Of a stretch of DNA of 64,000 bases, positions 16,320-23,890 are shown one piece after another. This stretch comes from CAWBOY01 sp963790585 (lineage in GTDB: Bacteria; Planctomycetota; Planctomycetia; Gemmatales; Gemmataceae): assembly GCA_963790585.1 (NCBI GenBank), contig CAWBOY010000008.1, forward strand, positions 62,001-126,000, read 5' to 3'. The position numbers were made by a program, and so were the translations under genes. The stretch's first letter is position 1. Each line of letters opens with the position of its first letter. A model generated the notes under the pieces. It was given only the letters and a program-made list of their open reading frames with translations, did not search any database and was not told the DNA's origin.

Positions 16320-18000
16320 TCAGGGGGATGGCACACAGTCAACTTTGACCCGATATATCTTTACACGAATCATTGGCCCCTCTCGATGTTCCAGCGGTGC
16401 GCGACCATCGTAGAAACACGGCGTGACACGGATCGGCAGGGGCGAATCGATTACCAATTCCGCGCAATTCAAACTGCGTAGGATCGAGACGGAAACCCTG
16501 TTTATCGATTGGACCATCCGGTACCACGAGCCAATCGCCTTGTCGCAGGCGCGAGGGCGGCGGTAGCTCAATTCGATCTACAAGTGGCTGATAGTCATGG
16601 ACCAACGGCGTCAGGCCGGAGGCTTCGGCATAGTACCTGAAAACCCCAATGGCCCACGTACCAGCCTTTGCCCGTACCCTGATTCTGTACCCAATTAGCC
16701 GCGTTCGTCGCCGCCTGCTGATAGGCGCTCGCTCCCTGGAGATCGAGCGCCCAATAGGCGAGAGCGAGCACGAAGCCACCGGTAGCGATCAGGGGTAACA
16801 GTCCAAGGCGGCCCTTGGCGCGCAGCATCGGGACCGCGCCCGGGCCAGTAACAGTGTGACCACGACGCCGACGCCGAGAACACGGCGCGCCGCCGGAAAT
16901 GGGGTCAGCGCGGGATAGGCGGCTACCTCCAGGGCAAGCCACGAGATGAGAAACAGGGTTTGGCGTCGTTGGGAATTCAAAGCGGGCCAACGCCGGGATC
17001 GGCGGAACAGCACTACCGCGACAACGACGGCAACGCCTAACAACGCCGCACCCAGAGCGAGGCAAAACATTTCCGCGAACTCGACTAGGACAGGAGGTAC
17101 GTCCAAGTAACTGATTACATCAATGTCAAAAATGCCAATTATGGCGAAGCCCGCGAGTGTCAGGAGGGCGAAAACCAGGAGTGTGCGCCAACCAGCGCCC
17201 AGGGCTGTGAGACCGAGGGCCAAGATGGCCGGGCTGAGGCCGCCCAGGTAGCTCACGAGAAATGGCATCAGACGCAGCTTGGTCAAATACGAGCCGCGTT
17301 GGCCGCGCGGTAGCGCCGCCAGGAAATGCGACGTGCCATAGAGAAGTGATGTCAGCGCCTCCCAAAAGACGAACACTTGCCCAGCGACCAGGCAGGCCGC
17401 GATCCCTTCGCGCCAACGGCCCGAACACCAGGAATAGAGCAGGATTGCTGGCGGTATGGTGAACGCGGTGTATTTCGTCTGCAGCGCCAGGCCCGCGATC
17501 AAGCCGGCGAGAGCGGTGCCGACAAGGGAGCTTCGATCCGCTGCCGCCATGAATGCACTGAGAGCGGACAGCCCGAGAGCGAGGGCAGGCACGTCGAGAT
17601 ACAAATTGAAGCTAGTAAGCAAACCCGGCGAAATCAGCATCAGAAGCAATAGCGAATCATGCCCGCCGACGACAAATCGGCGCAGGAGCCGGTCGAGGGC
17701 CACCGCCAAGAGAAGGGCCCAGGGAAATAGCCCGAGTTTCCAGGCGACCACATTCTCGCCGAAGAGCGAGCACTCCAACGCGACATAAGCCGGCAACACC
17801 GGCGGCAGCAGCACATCATTCGCCGACTCCGGCAGGTCCCACCAAAACATCGTGAAGCCGAGCGGATCGAGCGGATGTTGCGCATAGTGCCGCGCGGCGA
17901 GCGCAACCGTGGTATCGTCGATGTGCAGAGGTTTGCAAGCGTTTAGCCCCGTCAGAATGATCGCGCCGATCAGGATCGGCCAAAGCCGCCGCAGCAACAA
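16320..18000 (-). pseudogene. membrane glycosyltransferase-like protein (GT39/PMT type), three frame disruptions
   Basis: Reading from ATG 18000: a membrane segment, then NACKPLHIDDTTVALAARHY, where the paired Asp after the first helix is typical of GT39-like enzymes. More than eight hydrophobic helices follow, including LLLLMLISPGLL and PAILALGLTALGAG. The sequence changes frame at about 16840, 16640 and 16465. Each time coherent protein continues in another frame: GPGAVPMLRAKGRLG, then YYAEASGLTPLVHDYQP, then ELVIDSPLPIRVTPCFYDG, ending at 16320. Restored length is about 560 residues. Such proteins move sugars from lipid carriers onto acceptors at the outer face of the membrane. It is either a true pseudogene or an error-rich stretch. 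Confidence 0.7.
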
Positions 18001-18279
18001 CCCGGCCCCCTGTTGTAAAAAATGTAGCGGTTTGCCGCACAGTGTTGGAAAACGTCACAAGTCATGGACGAGTGTCCAGTCTACGATATCTCGGGATATA
18101 AAGCCATGCTAGGTAAGGGTTTATCAACGCGACTATCCTGCGAACCGTACCTTTTTGAAACTCCGGCATCCAATTCGCAGTCATAAGCAAGCGGTTATGC
18201 GATCGGGACCATTGCCCGAGACAAGTGCGAACCGATCGGGTCGTCCACCGACCACCGACCCTTGAGGCAGACGAACCTA

Positions 18280-18522
18280 ATGCTGACTCAACTCCCGTCT
18301 CGGCTCGTGTCTGAAAAACCCCTGTGTATCCGCCCTTCGTTGCTCGATCGTCGCTTCACGGGCGACCCATGGATTGAGCCGCAGGAAGAGGGCGGCGCCA
18401 CTCTGTGCCTGGCCAATTATCCTGTCTCGGTGATCGAGCTGCTCCCTTTTGATTTCCCTTCGTTCAATCATACGCTTAATCAGATGCGTGTCTGGCTGCG
18501 GCGACATTGTCAGGAAGATTGA
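18280..18522 (+). CDS. small hypothetical protein, 80 aa
   Basis: The ATG at 18280 gives MLTQLPSRLVSEKPLCIRP. An in-frame TTG lies 18 bases earlier, but the ATG has GAGG upstream. The protein ends FNHTLNQMRVWLRRHCQED and has a Pro-rich middle (GDPWIEPQEEGG); no membrane segment. A strong hairpin terminator 60 bases downstream supports it as a real transcription unit. Family not recognised. Confidence 0.55.
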   Translation: MLTQLPSRLVSEKPLCIRPSLLDRRFTGDPWIEPQEEGGATLCLANYPVSVIELLPFDFPSFNHTLNQMRVWLRRHCQED

Positions 18523-18584
18523 GCGTCCTCAAGGCCTGCACTGGGCGAAATTCCGCAACGACCTCTCACTCTCACCTCAAAAGG

Positions 18585-18620
18585 AAAGGCCCACGCGGCA
18601 AGCCTCATGGGCCTTTTTTC
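18585..18620 (+). terminator. Rho-independent terminator
   Basis: AAAGGCCCA (18585-18593) pairs perfectly with TGGGCCTTT (18608-18616) and a run of six T ends the stem. It follows the small gene at 18280-18522. The remaining bases up to 18885 hold no gene that can be supported; the promoter of the next gene probably lies there. Confidence 0.85.
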
Positions 18621-18885
18621 GTGCAGCTGCATTCCGTTTCCAGTCGTTGAAGCTCTTGCCATCTATGGCAAATACCGGAAGCCCGAAATGCAACAAACGA
18701 TGCACTTCAAAATGCGCATGCATTTGTAAGAAATTGTGAACTTTTCGCAGGACTTTAGTCGCTTTGGATGATAAAGTGTCGCGAGAAGGTCCTTCATGGC
18801 CTAACCATGATCCCTTACGGGGTCTGGTGTGGCTCGGCTTTTCAGCATTCATTTATCCGTCGTGCGATGAAAGGATACGCATTTC

Positions 18886-19833
18886 ATGAGTTGGCTAGCA
18901 AAAATCCCCCGCAATCGAACCGAGTTTGGGCGAACTACTCGTCCGAGGCTGGAACTCTTGGAGGATCGCACAACCCCGGCTTTTGTAGTGGGCATATTCT
19001 CTGCTGGAGTGTTCCTGCATAATGACTCTAGCACAGCGTCTTTCAGTCCCGGTTGGCACCCCTTGACGCCCGCCGCCGCCTCGCTCGTCGCGGTTGATGA
19101 TTTGTATGGAAGCGTAGTCGCTGAGTTTAAAGGTTCTGGTGTCTGGCGTTACAACCAAAACACGACTGTGGGCGCGCTCGGGTGGAAGCAGTTGACTACT
19201 GCGGATGCAACCTCCATCTCAATCAATAACCATAGCGGTGTAGCGGCTGAATTTTCAGGCAGCGGCGTCTGGCGCTACGATGACTACCCGGGCGATTCCT
19301 TGTACGGCTGGAAACAGCTAACAACGGCCGACGCCACCCAAGTCGTTACTTATGACCTGACTGGCGATGTGGCGGCGAACTTCAAAGGGTCAGGAGTTTG
19401 GATTAACCAGGTAACCTCTGGCTGGACGCAGTTGACCTCGGTCACCGCGACCGAGATTGACGCCAAGTATGGAGAAGTCGTGGCTGAGTTCCCAAATCTG
19501 GGAGTTTGGCGTTACAACCTAAACAGTAGCTCTTTCGCCAAAGGCTGGACGCAGTTGACGTCGTCAGACGCCTTTTCGGTGGGTATTGATCTGTATGGCG
19601 ACGTGACGGCCGAGTTCCAGGGTAACGGAGTTTGGCGTTATAACCAAAACACGAACACGGGCTCAATCGGTTGGACCCAGCTGACTGGCAGGGACGCGGG
19701 ATTTGCTGGCATGGGCGGATTCGGATCTGTTGGCGCCCGATTTACCGGCGGTGGCGTGTGGACTTGGACAACATCCAATGGCTGGACACAGCTGACGCCG
19801 ACGGATGCGACCTTCATAGGAGTGGGCGACTAA
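18886..19833 (+). CDS. secreted repeat protein, predicted seven-bladed beta-propeller
   Basis: 315 residues. The N-terminus reads SWLAKIPRNR...RPRLELLEDRTTPAF, the LEPLEDR-type motif found near the start of many planctomycete surface proteins. The rest consists of repeats of about 40-46 residues built around GWTQLTTADAT, then a strand, then VAAEFKGSGVWRYNQNT. Six full units are visible, with a half unit at each end: GIFSAGVFLHN at the front and GWTQLTPTDATFIGVGD at the back. This is the layout expected of a propeller closed by pairing its two half blades. It probably binds a ligand or carbohydrate outside the cell; there is no catalytic motif. Codon usage looks slightly less GC-rich than in its neighbours. 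Confidence 0.78.
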   Translation: MSWLAKIPRNRTEFGRTTRPRLELLEDRTTPAFVVGIFSAGVFLHNDSSTASFSPGWHPLTPAAASLVAVDDLYGSVVAEFKGSGVWRYNQNTTVGALGWKQLTTADATSISINNHSGVAAEFSGSGVWRYDDYPGDSLYGWKQLTTADATQVVTYDLTGDVAANFKGSGVWINQVTSGWTQLTSVTATEIDAKYGEVVAEFPNLGVWRYNLNSSSFAKGWTQLTSSDAFSVGIDLYGDVTAEFQGNGVWRYNQNTNTGSIGWTQLTGRDAGFAGMGGFGSVGARFTGGGVWTWTTSNGWTQLTPTDATFIGVGD

Positions 19834-19875
19834 TCTCAATCGAAATCTACGCATGGATTTGATCGAATGTGCGAT

Positions 19876-21018
19876 TCAAGTCGATGGCTTTCCTTTCGGT
19901 GGCGCGAAGTATCGACTCAACGCGCCTCCGATCGACCTCAGACGCGATTCACATTCTCGCACTACCGTGCCTTCCACGAAGAACGTCAGCACGGGATGCC
20001 CCGCTAAGAGATGCTCTCCGGAAGCGGGAATGTCCGCGAAGCCAACACTCTGTTGCCACGGCCCGGTCTCAGGGAAAACGAGATCGCGGGCCGCGAACAG
20101 CACGGCCTTGCCGACGATTGTTCGGCATGGCGACAGCGTCAACGGTTCGAGCGCCCGAGGATCGCCGCGAAAAACGCGGGCATGTCGGTCCAGAAAGGCG
20201 AGGCCTGTAGCGCGTTCGAGGACCTCGACCGACGCCGTATAGCGCGGATTGACCTCGATCGGCCAGAACGTATTGTCTTCTTTTAAGATCCCATCCACGC
20301 CAAATAGGCCACGTAGTCTACGACGTTGGGTTATTGCGCCGCCTAGATCCGTCAGATGCCGGGCTTGGCTCGCCGACAGATCAAGTGGGCCGATGTTGCC
20401 GCAATAGCGGAACGGGGCGGCATGCAACCACGGCTCGCCAATGAGTTGGCGAGTCGCGCCGAGAAAAAGGGCGCTCGAACCATCGGCTACATAGAGGGCC
20501 GATGCCGGGGAACCGGCGATCCGTTCCTGGGCATAGAAACCGCGCGGCACGATCTCGCCCGCTCGAGCCGGACGTATGCCGAAGCCGCCGGCACCGCGGC
20601 GGGGTTTTAGAAGCCATGACAATTCTCTGGGAACCGCCGAGCCGGAGGCGACGACGCCGGGACAGCTGACGCCCAGCTGCCGCAAGTGCTGGGTGAGCCC
20701 GATCGGGTCACGGACGTGGCGCAGGGCGGCTCCCGAGATGCCGAACAGCGGCCGTTTCGCCGCAAGTCGTCGCAAAAGGGTTGGATGATTTTCCAAACCG
20801 CCTGTGTAGATCCAAGGGCCCGGAGGAGTGCGGTCGAACCAAGCCTTAATGTCCTCAATGTTTCCCGGAAACGGTCCTCGCAGACGATGCGTCGGACAGG
20901 CAGCCTGCAGATCGACATCGGCGAACAGATCAGCGCACCACGGCTTGAATCCCGCTCGTAAAGCGGACAAAGCCGCCGCCCGAGCGCTGGCGCCGACGAT
21001 CAGGAGGGTTTCAGACAG
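19876..21018 (-). CDS. ATP-grasp domain protein (carboligase-like)
   Basis: About 380 residues. The N-terminal Rossmann-like domain reads ETLLIVGASARAAALSALRAGF. The central grasp has WLLKPRRGAGGFGIRPA for the nucleotide lysine and glycine loop and FYAQERIAGSPASALYVADG. Metal ligands lie in GVDGILKEDNTFWPIEVNPRYTAS. This resembles COG2232-type predicted ATP-dependent carboligases. No ATG opens the Rossmann segment: a CTG at 21018 follows TAGGAG by six bases and gives the family-like start (Met/Leu)-SETLLIVGA, while the first common start, TTG 20970, would remove that strand. The CTG is therefore proposed. Substrate unknown. Confidence 0.75.
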   Translation of the reverse strand: MSETLLIVGASARAAALSALRAGFKPWCADLFADVDLQAACPTHRLRGPFPGNIEDIKAWFDRTPPGPWIYTGGLENHPTLLRRLAAKRPLFGISGAALRHVRDPIGLTQHLRQLGVSCPGVVASGSAVPRELSWLLKPRRGAGGFGIRPARAGEIVPRGFYAQERIAGSPASALYVADGSSALFLGATRQLIGEPWLHAAPFRYCGNIGPLDLSASQARHLTDLGGAITQRRRLRGLFGVDGILKEDNTFWPIEVNPRYTASVEVLERATGLAFLDRHARVFRGDPRALEPLTLSPCRTIVGKAVLFAARDLVFPETGPWQQSVGFADIPASGEHLLAGHPVLTFFVEGTVVRECESRLRSIGGALSRYFAPPKGKPST

Positions 21019-21039
21019 GGTGGTCTCCTACAATGGGGT

Positions 21040-21124
21040 CTTTGCGAGCCGGGAGAGTCGGCGCCCGGAGAAAATTTGAGCGAGTGTAATGCGCTCCGGT
21101 CGCTGACGCTCCCGGCTCGCAAAG
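21040..21124. repeat. GAGCCGGGAGCG-type palindromic repeat, copy 1
   Basis: CTTTGCGAGCCGGGAG (21040-21055) pairs with its exact complement at 21109-21124. The interior contains GTGTAATGCGCTCCGGTCGC, shared word for word with the copy at 36905-36997, so the two are homologous. A related palindrome is split by the IS3 element at 54.2-56.1 kb. Confidence 0.85.
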
Positions 21125-21269
21125 AACACTTGCGCACCCCACGTATTTGACACGCCTTCCCATCTCGATAAAATGTTTACAGATGGCGAGCCAGCGGACC
21201 AGGGCCATCGCGGCACGATCGGGAAGAGTGAATCTCTTCCTTATCCTATCTTCTATAGGAGTGTTTACC

Positions 21270-22154
21270 ATGTCCTTCCGAGGTCTCGCTGCAACTCTGC
21301 TCACGGCCGCGGGCGTTTGCACTCTCGCAGCGCCGGCCCGAGCGGATGATACATTCAAGCTTGGCTTCGGCCCGGCTTCCGATGCGACCGTTTCCAAGCT
21401 CGACGGCAAAGGCGATGCCGATACGATCGACGTCAAAGGCCGCGGCGGCTATGGCGGCGGGTCTCGCGGTGGCGTCGCTGTCAGCAGTTATCGCGGCGGC
21501 GTCGCCGTCGCAAGTTATCGCGGCGGCTATGGGTATGGCGGATACCGTGGCGGCTATGGCTACGGCGGCTATCGCGGCGGCTATGGTTACGGCTACGGCG
21601 GTTACTATGGCGGCTATCGTAGAGGTTATGGCTACGGCGGCTATTACGGATTCGGACCCTACTACGGCGGCTTCTATTCGCCATACATCTATAGCTACCC
21701 CTACTACTCGTATCCAATTTACAGCTATCCGACCTACACCTATCCTTCCTACGTGAATTCCACGTTGAGCACGACGCCGAACTTCTCGTATTACAATTTC
21801 GGGCCGCTGACGACGTTGGGCGCCACCACCTTGGACGCGCCGCCGACGCCAGCTCCAGCTCCGGCGGTAATCAGCCAGTCTCCTTATGGCCAGCTTTTGC
21901 CGGCGCCGTCGCCGGTTCAGGGCAACGGCACATTCCCGTATGACGGTGGCCCGAGCCGATCGGTGCCGATGCCGAGAATTGATAGCGGCTTCAACGAACC
22001 AGCGCCGCTTCCGCAAGGCCGGCCTGTGTCGTTGCCCGTCGAGCCAGCCAAGCGCAGTTATCCCGCCTATGGTGAGAAGCCGACGCCGAAAGTCACGCCG
22101 ACGACGCCGGACAAGGCGAAGACATATGTGACGAAGCTGGACACTGGAAAATAA
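21270..22154 (+). CDS. secreted Gly/Tyr-rich protein
   Basis: 294 residues from ATG 21270, preceded by TAGGAG. The signal peptide (RGLAATLLTAAGVCTLAAPARA) is clear. A low-complexity domain of GYGGYRGG repeats follows, with about ten Tyr-Gly-Gly units. Then comes a Tyr/Pro/Ser-rich stretch (YPYYSYPIYSYPTYTYPSY) and a Pro-rich tail. The mature protein would be sticky and probably disordered, possibly a surface or matrix component. An earlier in-frame TTG-like extension is rejected because the signal peptide and ribosome site fit 21270. No known domain. Confidence 0.82.
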   Translation: MSFRGLAATLLTAAGVCTLAAPARADDTFKLGFGPASDATVSKLDGKGDADTIDVKGRGGYGGGSRGGVAVSSYRGGVAVASYRGGYGYGGYRGGYGYGGYRGGYGYGYGGYYGGYRRGYGYGGYYGFGPYYGGFYSPYIYSYPYYSYPIYSYPTYTYPSYVNSTLSTTPNFSYYNFGPLTTLGATTLDAPPTPAPAPAVISQSPYGQLLPAPSPVQGNGTFPYDGGPSRSVPMPRIDSGFNEPAPLPQGRPVSLPVEPAKRSYPAYGEKPTPKVTPTTPDKAKTYVTKLDTGK

Positions 22155-22174
22155 GGTCGGTTCGAAAGAATTTC

Positions 22175-22246
22175 AAACGAGCCGGGCACGAAGGAAGCGG
22201 GAAGCGTCAGGCGCCCCCGCCCCCTTCGTACTCGGCTCGTTTACTT
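22175..22246 (+). terminator. terminator-like long hairpin
   Basis: AAACGAGCCGGGCACGAAGG (22175-22194) pairs with 22223-22242 at 18 of 20 positions and is followed by T-rich sequence. It comes right after the Gly/Tyr-rich gene. The GAGCCGGG core links it to the palindromic repeats at 21040 and 36905. Confidence 0.6.
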
Positions 22247-22269
22247 TGGATCATTCTCTCGGCCGTTTG

Positions 22270-22355
22270 TCAGCCGTGGCCGGGGTCGGTACTCCGACCC
22301 CGGTGAAGCTCGAGTGGCTCCAGGGAACCGGAGTCGGAGTACCGAGCCCGGCCAC
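22270..22355. repeat. GGTCGGTACTCCGACC-type palindromic repeat, copy 3
   Basis: GCCGTGGCCGGGGTCGGTAC opens the element, and an inverted version (GGAGTCGGAGTACCGAGCCC) closes it. Same family as 2384-2447 and 6750-6838. Confidence 0.8.
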
Positions 22356-22402
22356 GATCTGCGATTTATTGAGCGAACTTCCGATTTAGGAAACTACTGC
22401 AC

Positions 22403-22518
22403 CGTCCAGACTAAATTTGCGGGTGGCACAGACATTCCTATCTGTGTGGGAACCGACGAATGTGCCTTTTGCTGCACAGACAGGAATGTCTGTGCCACCC
22501 GCAAATTTAGTCTAGACG
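22403..22518. repeat. GACTAAATTT/GTGGCACAGACATTCC palindrome, copy 1
   Basis: The left arm contains GACTAAATTTGCGGGTGGCA, and the right arm, ending at 22518, is its complement. The interior includes an ACCGACGAATGTGCC-like segment. A second copy lies at 60194-60327. The stop codon of the DUF4149 gene is provided by the right arm (the TAG in TCTAGACG). Confidence 0.88.
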
Positions 22519-23175
22519 GGGCGCTAACGGTTGTTCCGGTCTGCGCACTACGCCGCCAGGCAAAGTCGCCGCCAGGATCATGCCGATCGTCACCAATAAG
22601 AGAGTTACCAGATTCAACGTGACGCTCAAACCATGCCACATACCGAAGGCTCTCCGCGCGTCCTCGGCGTCTTTGATCGCGACCGTTCGATCAGCTTCCG
22701 AACTTCCGTAGGTCTTTAGTAAAACAGCATCTGTTTTCGCGTTTCGTGGGCCGCGCAGCTCGTGGACTTTGAGTTCCATCCACCAACCGACCGCCACCGT
22801 CATTAAGGCAACAAATAATATGACGGCCCGGAGCCTGTGTCCGCCTCCGGTCTGTGCGGACCACCAACCGAAAGCGGTCACGGTTACCAGCGCGGCGCAG
22901 GCCATTTGGAGAGCGTAATACCAATCGAACAGGGGAGCGAGCGCGGTCGCGGCGACACGCGAGCCTTGCTCCTTCTTGAGCGGCTCGGGGAACTTTTCGC
23001 TGGGCCGTGGCTGGTCGAAGGCCTCGGGCATGGGAAACCAGAGTTCTCGCGGTTGCTTGAGGCTCTCTTTTTCAAAGGTGTCGAAGACGACCAGGCCGGT
23101 GATCGTGAAGAAGACGGCCGTACCAAACCACAGGCCGAGAGCCACTACGTGGATAGCCTTTCCCAGAAATAACAT
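22507..23175 (-). CDS. DUF4149 domain membrane protein (TMEM205-like)
   Basis: About 222 residues. The start MLFLGKAIHVVALGLWFGTAVFF is a membrane helix typical of DUF4149. Further helices are YALQMACAALVTVTAFGWW, AVILFVALMTVAVGWW and NLVTLLLVTIGMILAA. ATG 23175 has AAGGAG 8 bases upstream. The same frame is open upstream into the last third of PlsY, so the two could be joined in the sequence as given. The last codons (APRLD, stop) come from the adjacent repeat. Function in bacteria is unknown. Confidence 0.8.
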   Translation of the reverse strand: MLFLGKAIHVVALGLWFGTAVFFTITGLVVFDTFEKESLKQPRELWFPMPEAFDQPRPSEKFPEPLKKEQGSRVAATALAPLFDWYYALQMACAALVTVTAFGWWSAQTGGGHRLRAVILFVALMTVAVGWWMELKVHELRGPRNAKTDAVLLKTYGSSEADRTVAIKDAEDARRAFGMWHGLSVTLNLVTLLLVTIGMILAATLPGGVVRRPEQPLAPRLD

Positions 23176-23812
23176 GGTTGAAGTCTCCTTGAAGCGATTT
23201 TCGGTCCCCTGAACAAGTCGAGCGATATTGGCGGCATGGCGGAGCCAGACGAGGGCCGTGCCTACGAAACAGAACAAGGTGATCGCGAGGTGATCGGCCG
23301 CGAACGGTTCCGGCGTCGAAGTGAGTCGAATGACGAGCATGACCAGCGTGCCGCCGAGGGAAGCTACCGAGACATAGCGCAGTCGCCGCCAGCAAGGCGA
23401 CCCAGGCGATTAACACGGCTCCGGCGATTGCGGGCATCAGGACGGTGATCGCGCCGACGCCGGTAGCCACGCCTTTGCCGCCGCGAAAGCCGAGGTAGAT
23501 GGGGAACAGATGGCCAAGAAATGCGGAGATCGCGGCAGTGACGGGTAAGACGCCCTGAGCCAGTTCGGCGGCGAGCGACGGTTCGAGGAAGCGCGCTGTC
23601 AGCGTCGGGCCCGCTCCTTTGACGAAGTCGAGAACAAAGACGACCAGCCCCCAAGTGCGACCCAGGACGCGGCCAACGTTAGTCGCGCCGATATTACCGC
23701 TGCCAGCTTTGAGGATGTCCACACCGCGCGCTCGCGCGACGAGATAGCCAAACGGGATGGCCCCGAGCAAATAGGAGACACCGATGGTGAGCGCCAAGAT
23801 AAGCCAGAGCAT
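23176..23812 (-). CDS. plsY: acyl-phosphate:glycerol-3-phosphate acyltransferase, frame-disrupted
   Basis: MLWLILALTIGVSYLLGAIPFGYLVAR, then GSGNIGATNVGRVLG, LDFVKGAGP, GHLFPIYLGFRGGKGVATG are the conserved PlsY loops for acyl-phosphate and glycerol-3-phosphate. The enzyme makes lysophosphatidate at the cytoplasmic membrane. After LLAATA the frame shifts at about 23375-23382. The neighbouring frame continues RYVSVASLGGTLVMLVIRLT, a normal PlsY helix, and ENRFKET. As read, the first frame stops at 23072 inside the next gene. In the restored frame no stop precedes the DUF4149 start, so the exact end is uncertain; it is set at the next start codon. Confidence 0.85.
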
Positions 23813-23890
23813 GAAGGCACCAAGGCCGGCAGGTAGGATAGGCTCAGAATAGCCTGGCGCTGCGTGGAGGGGAAGAGGGGAGCGGAGAGT

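Noticed and set aside
21246..22016. A 256-codon minus-strand frame opposite the Gly/Tyr-rich gene
   Set aside because: Ala/Ile/Val/Arg-biased mirror of the GGY codons; the plus strand has signal peptide, ribosome site and terminator.
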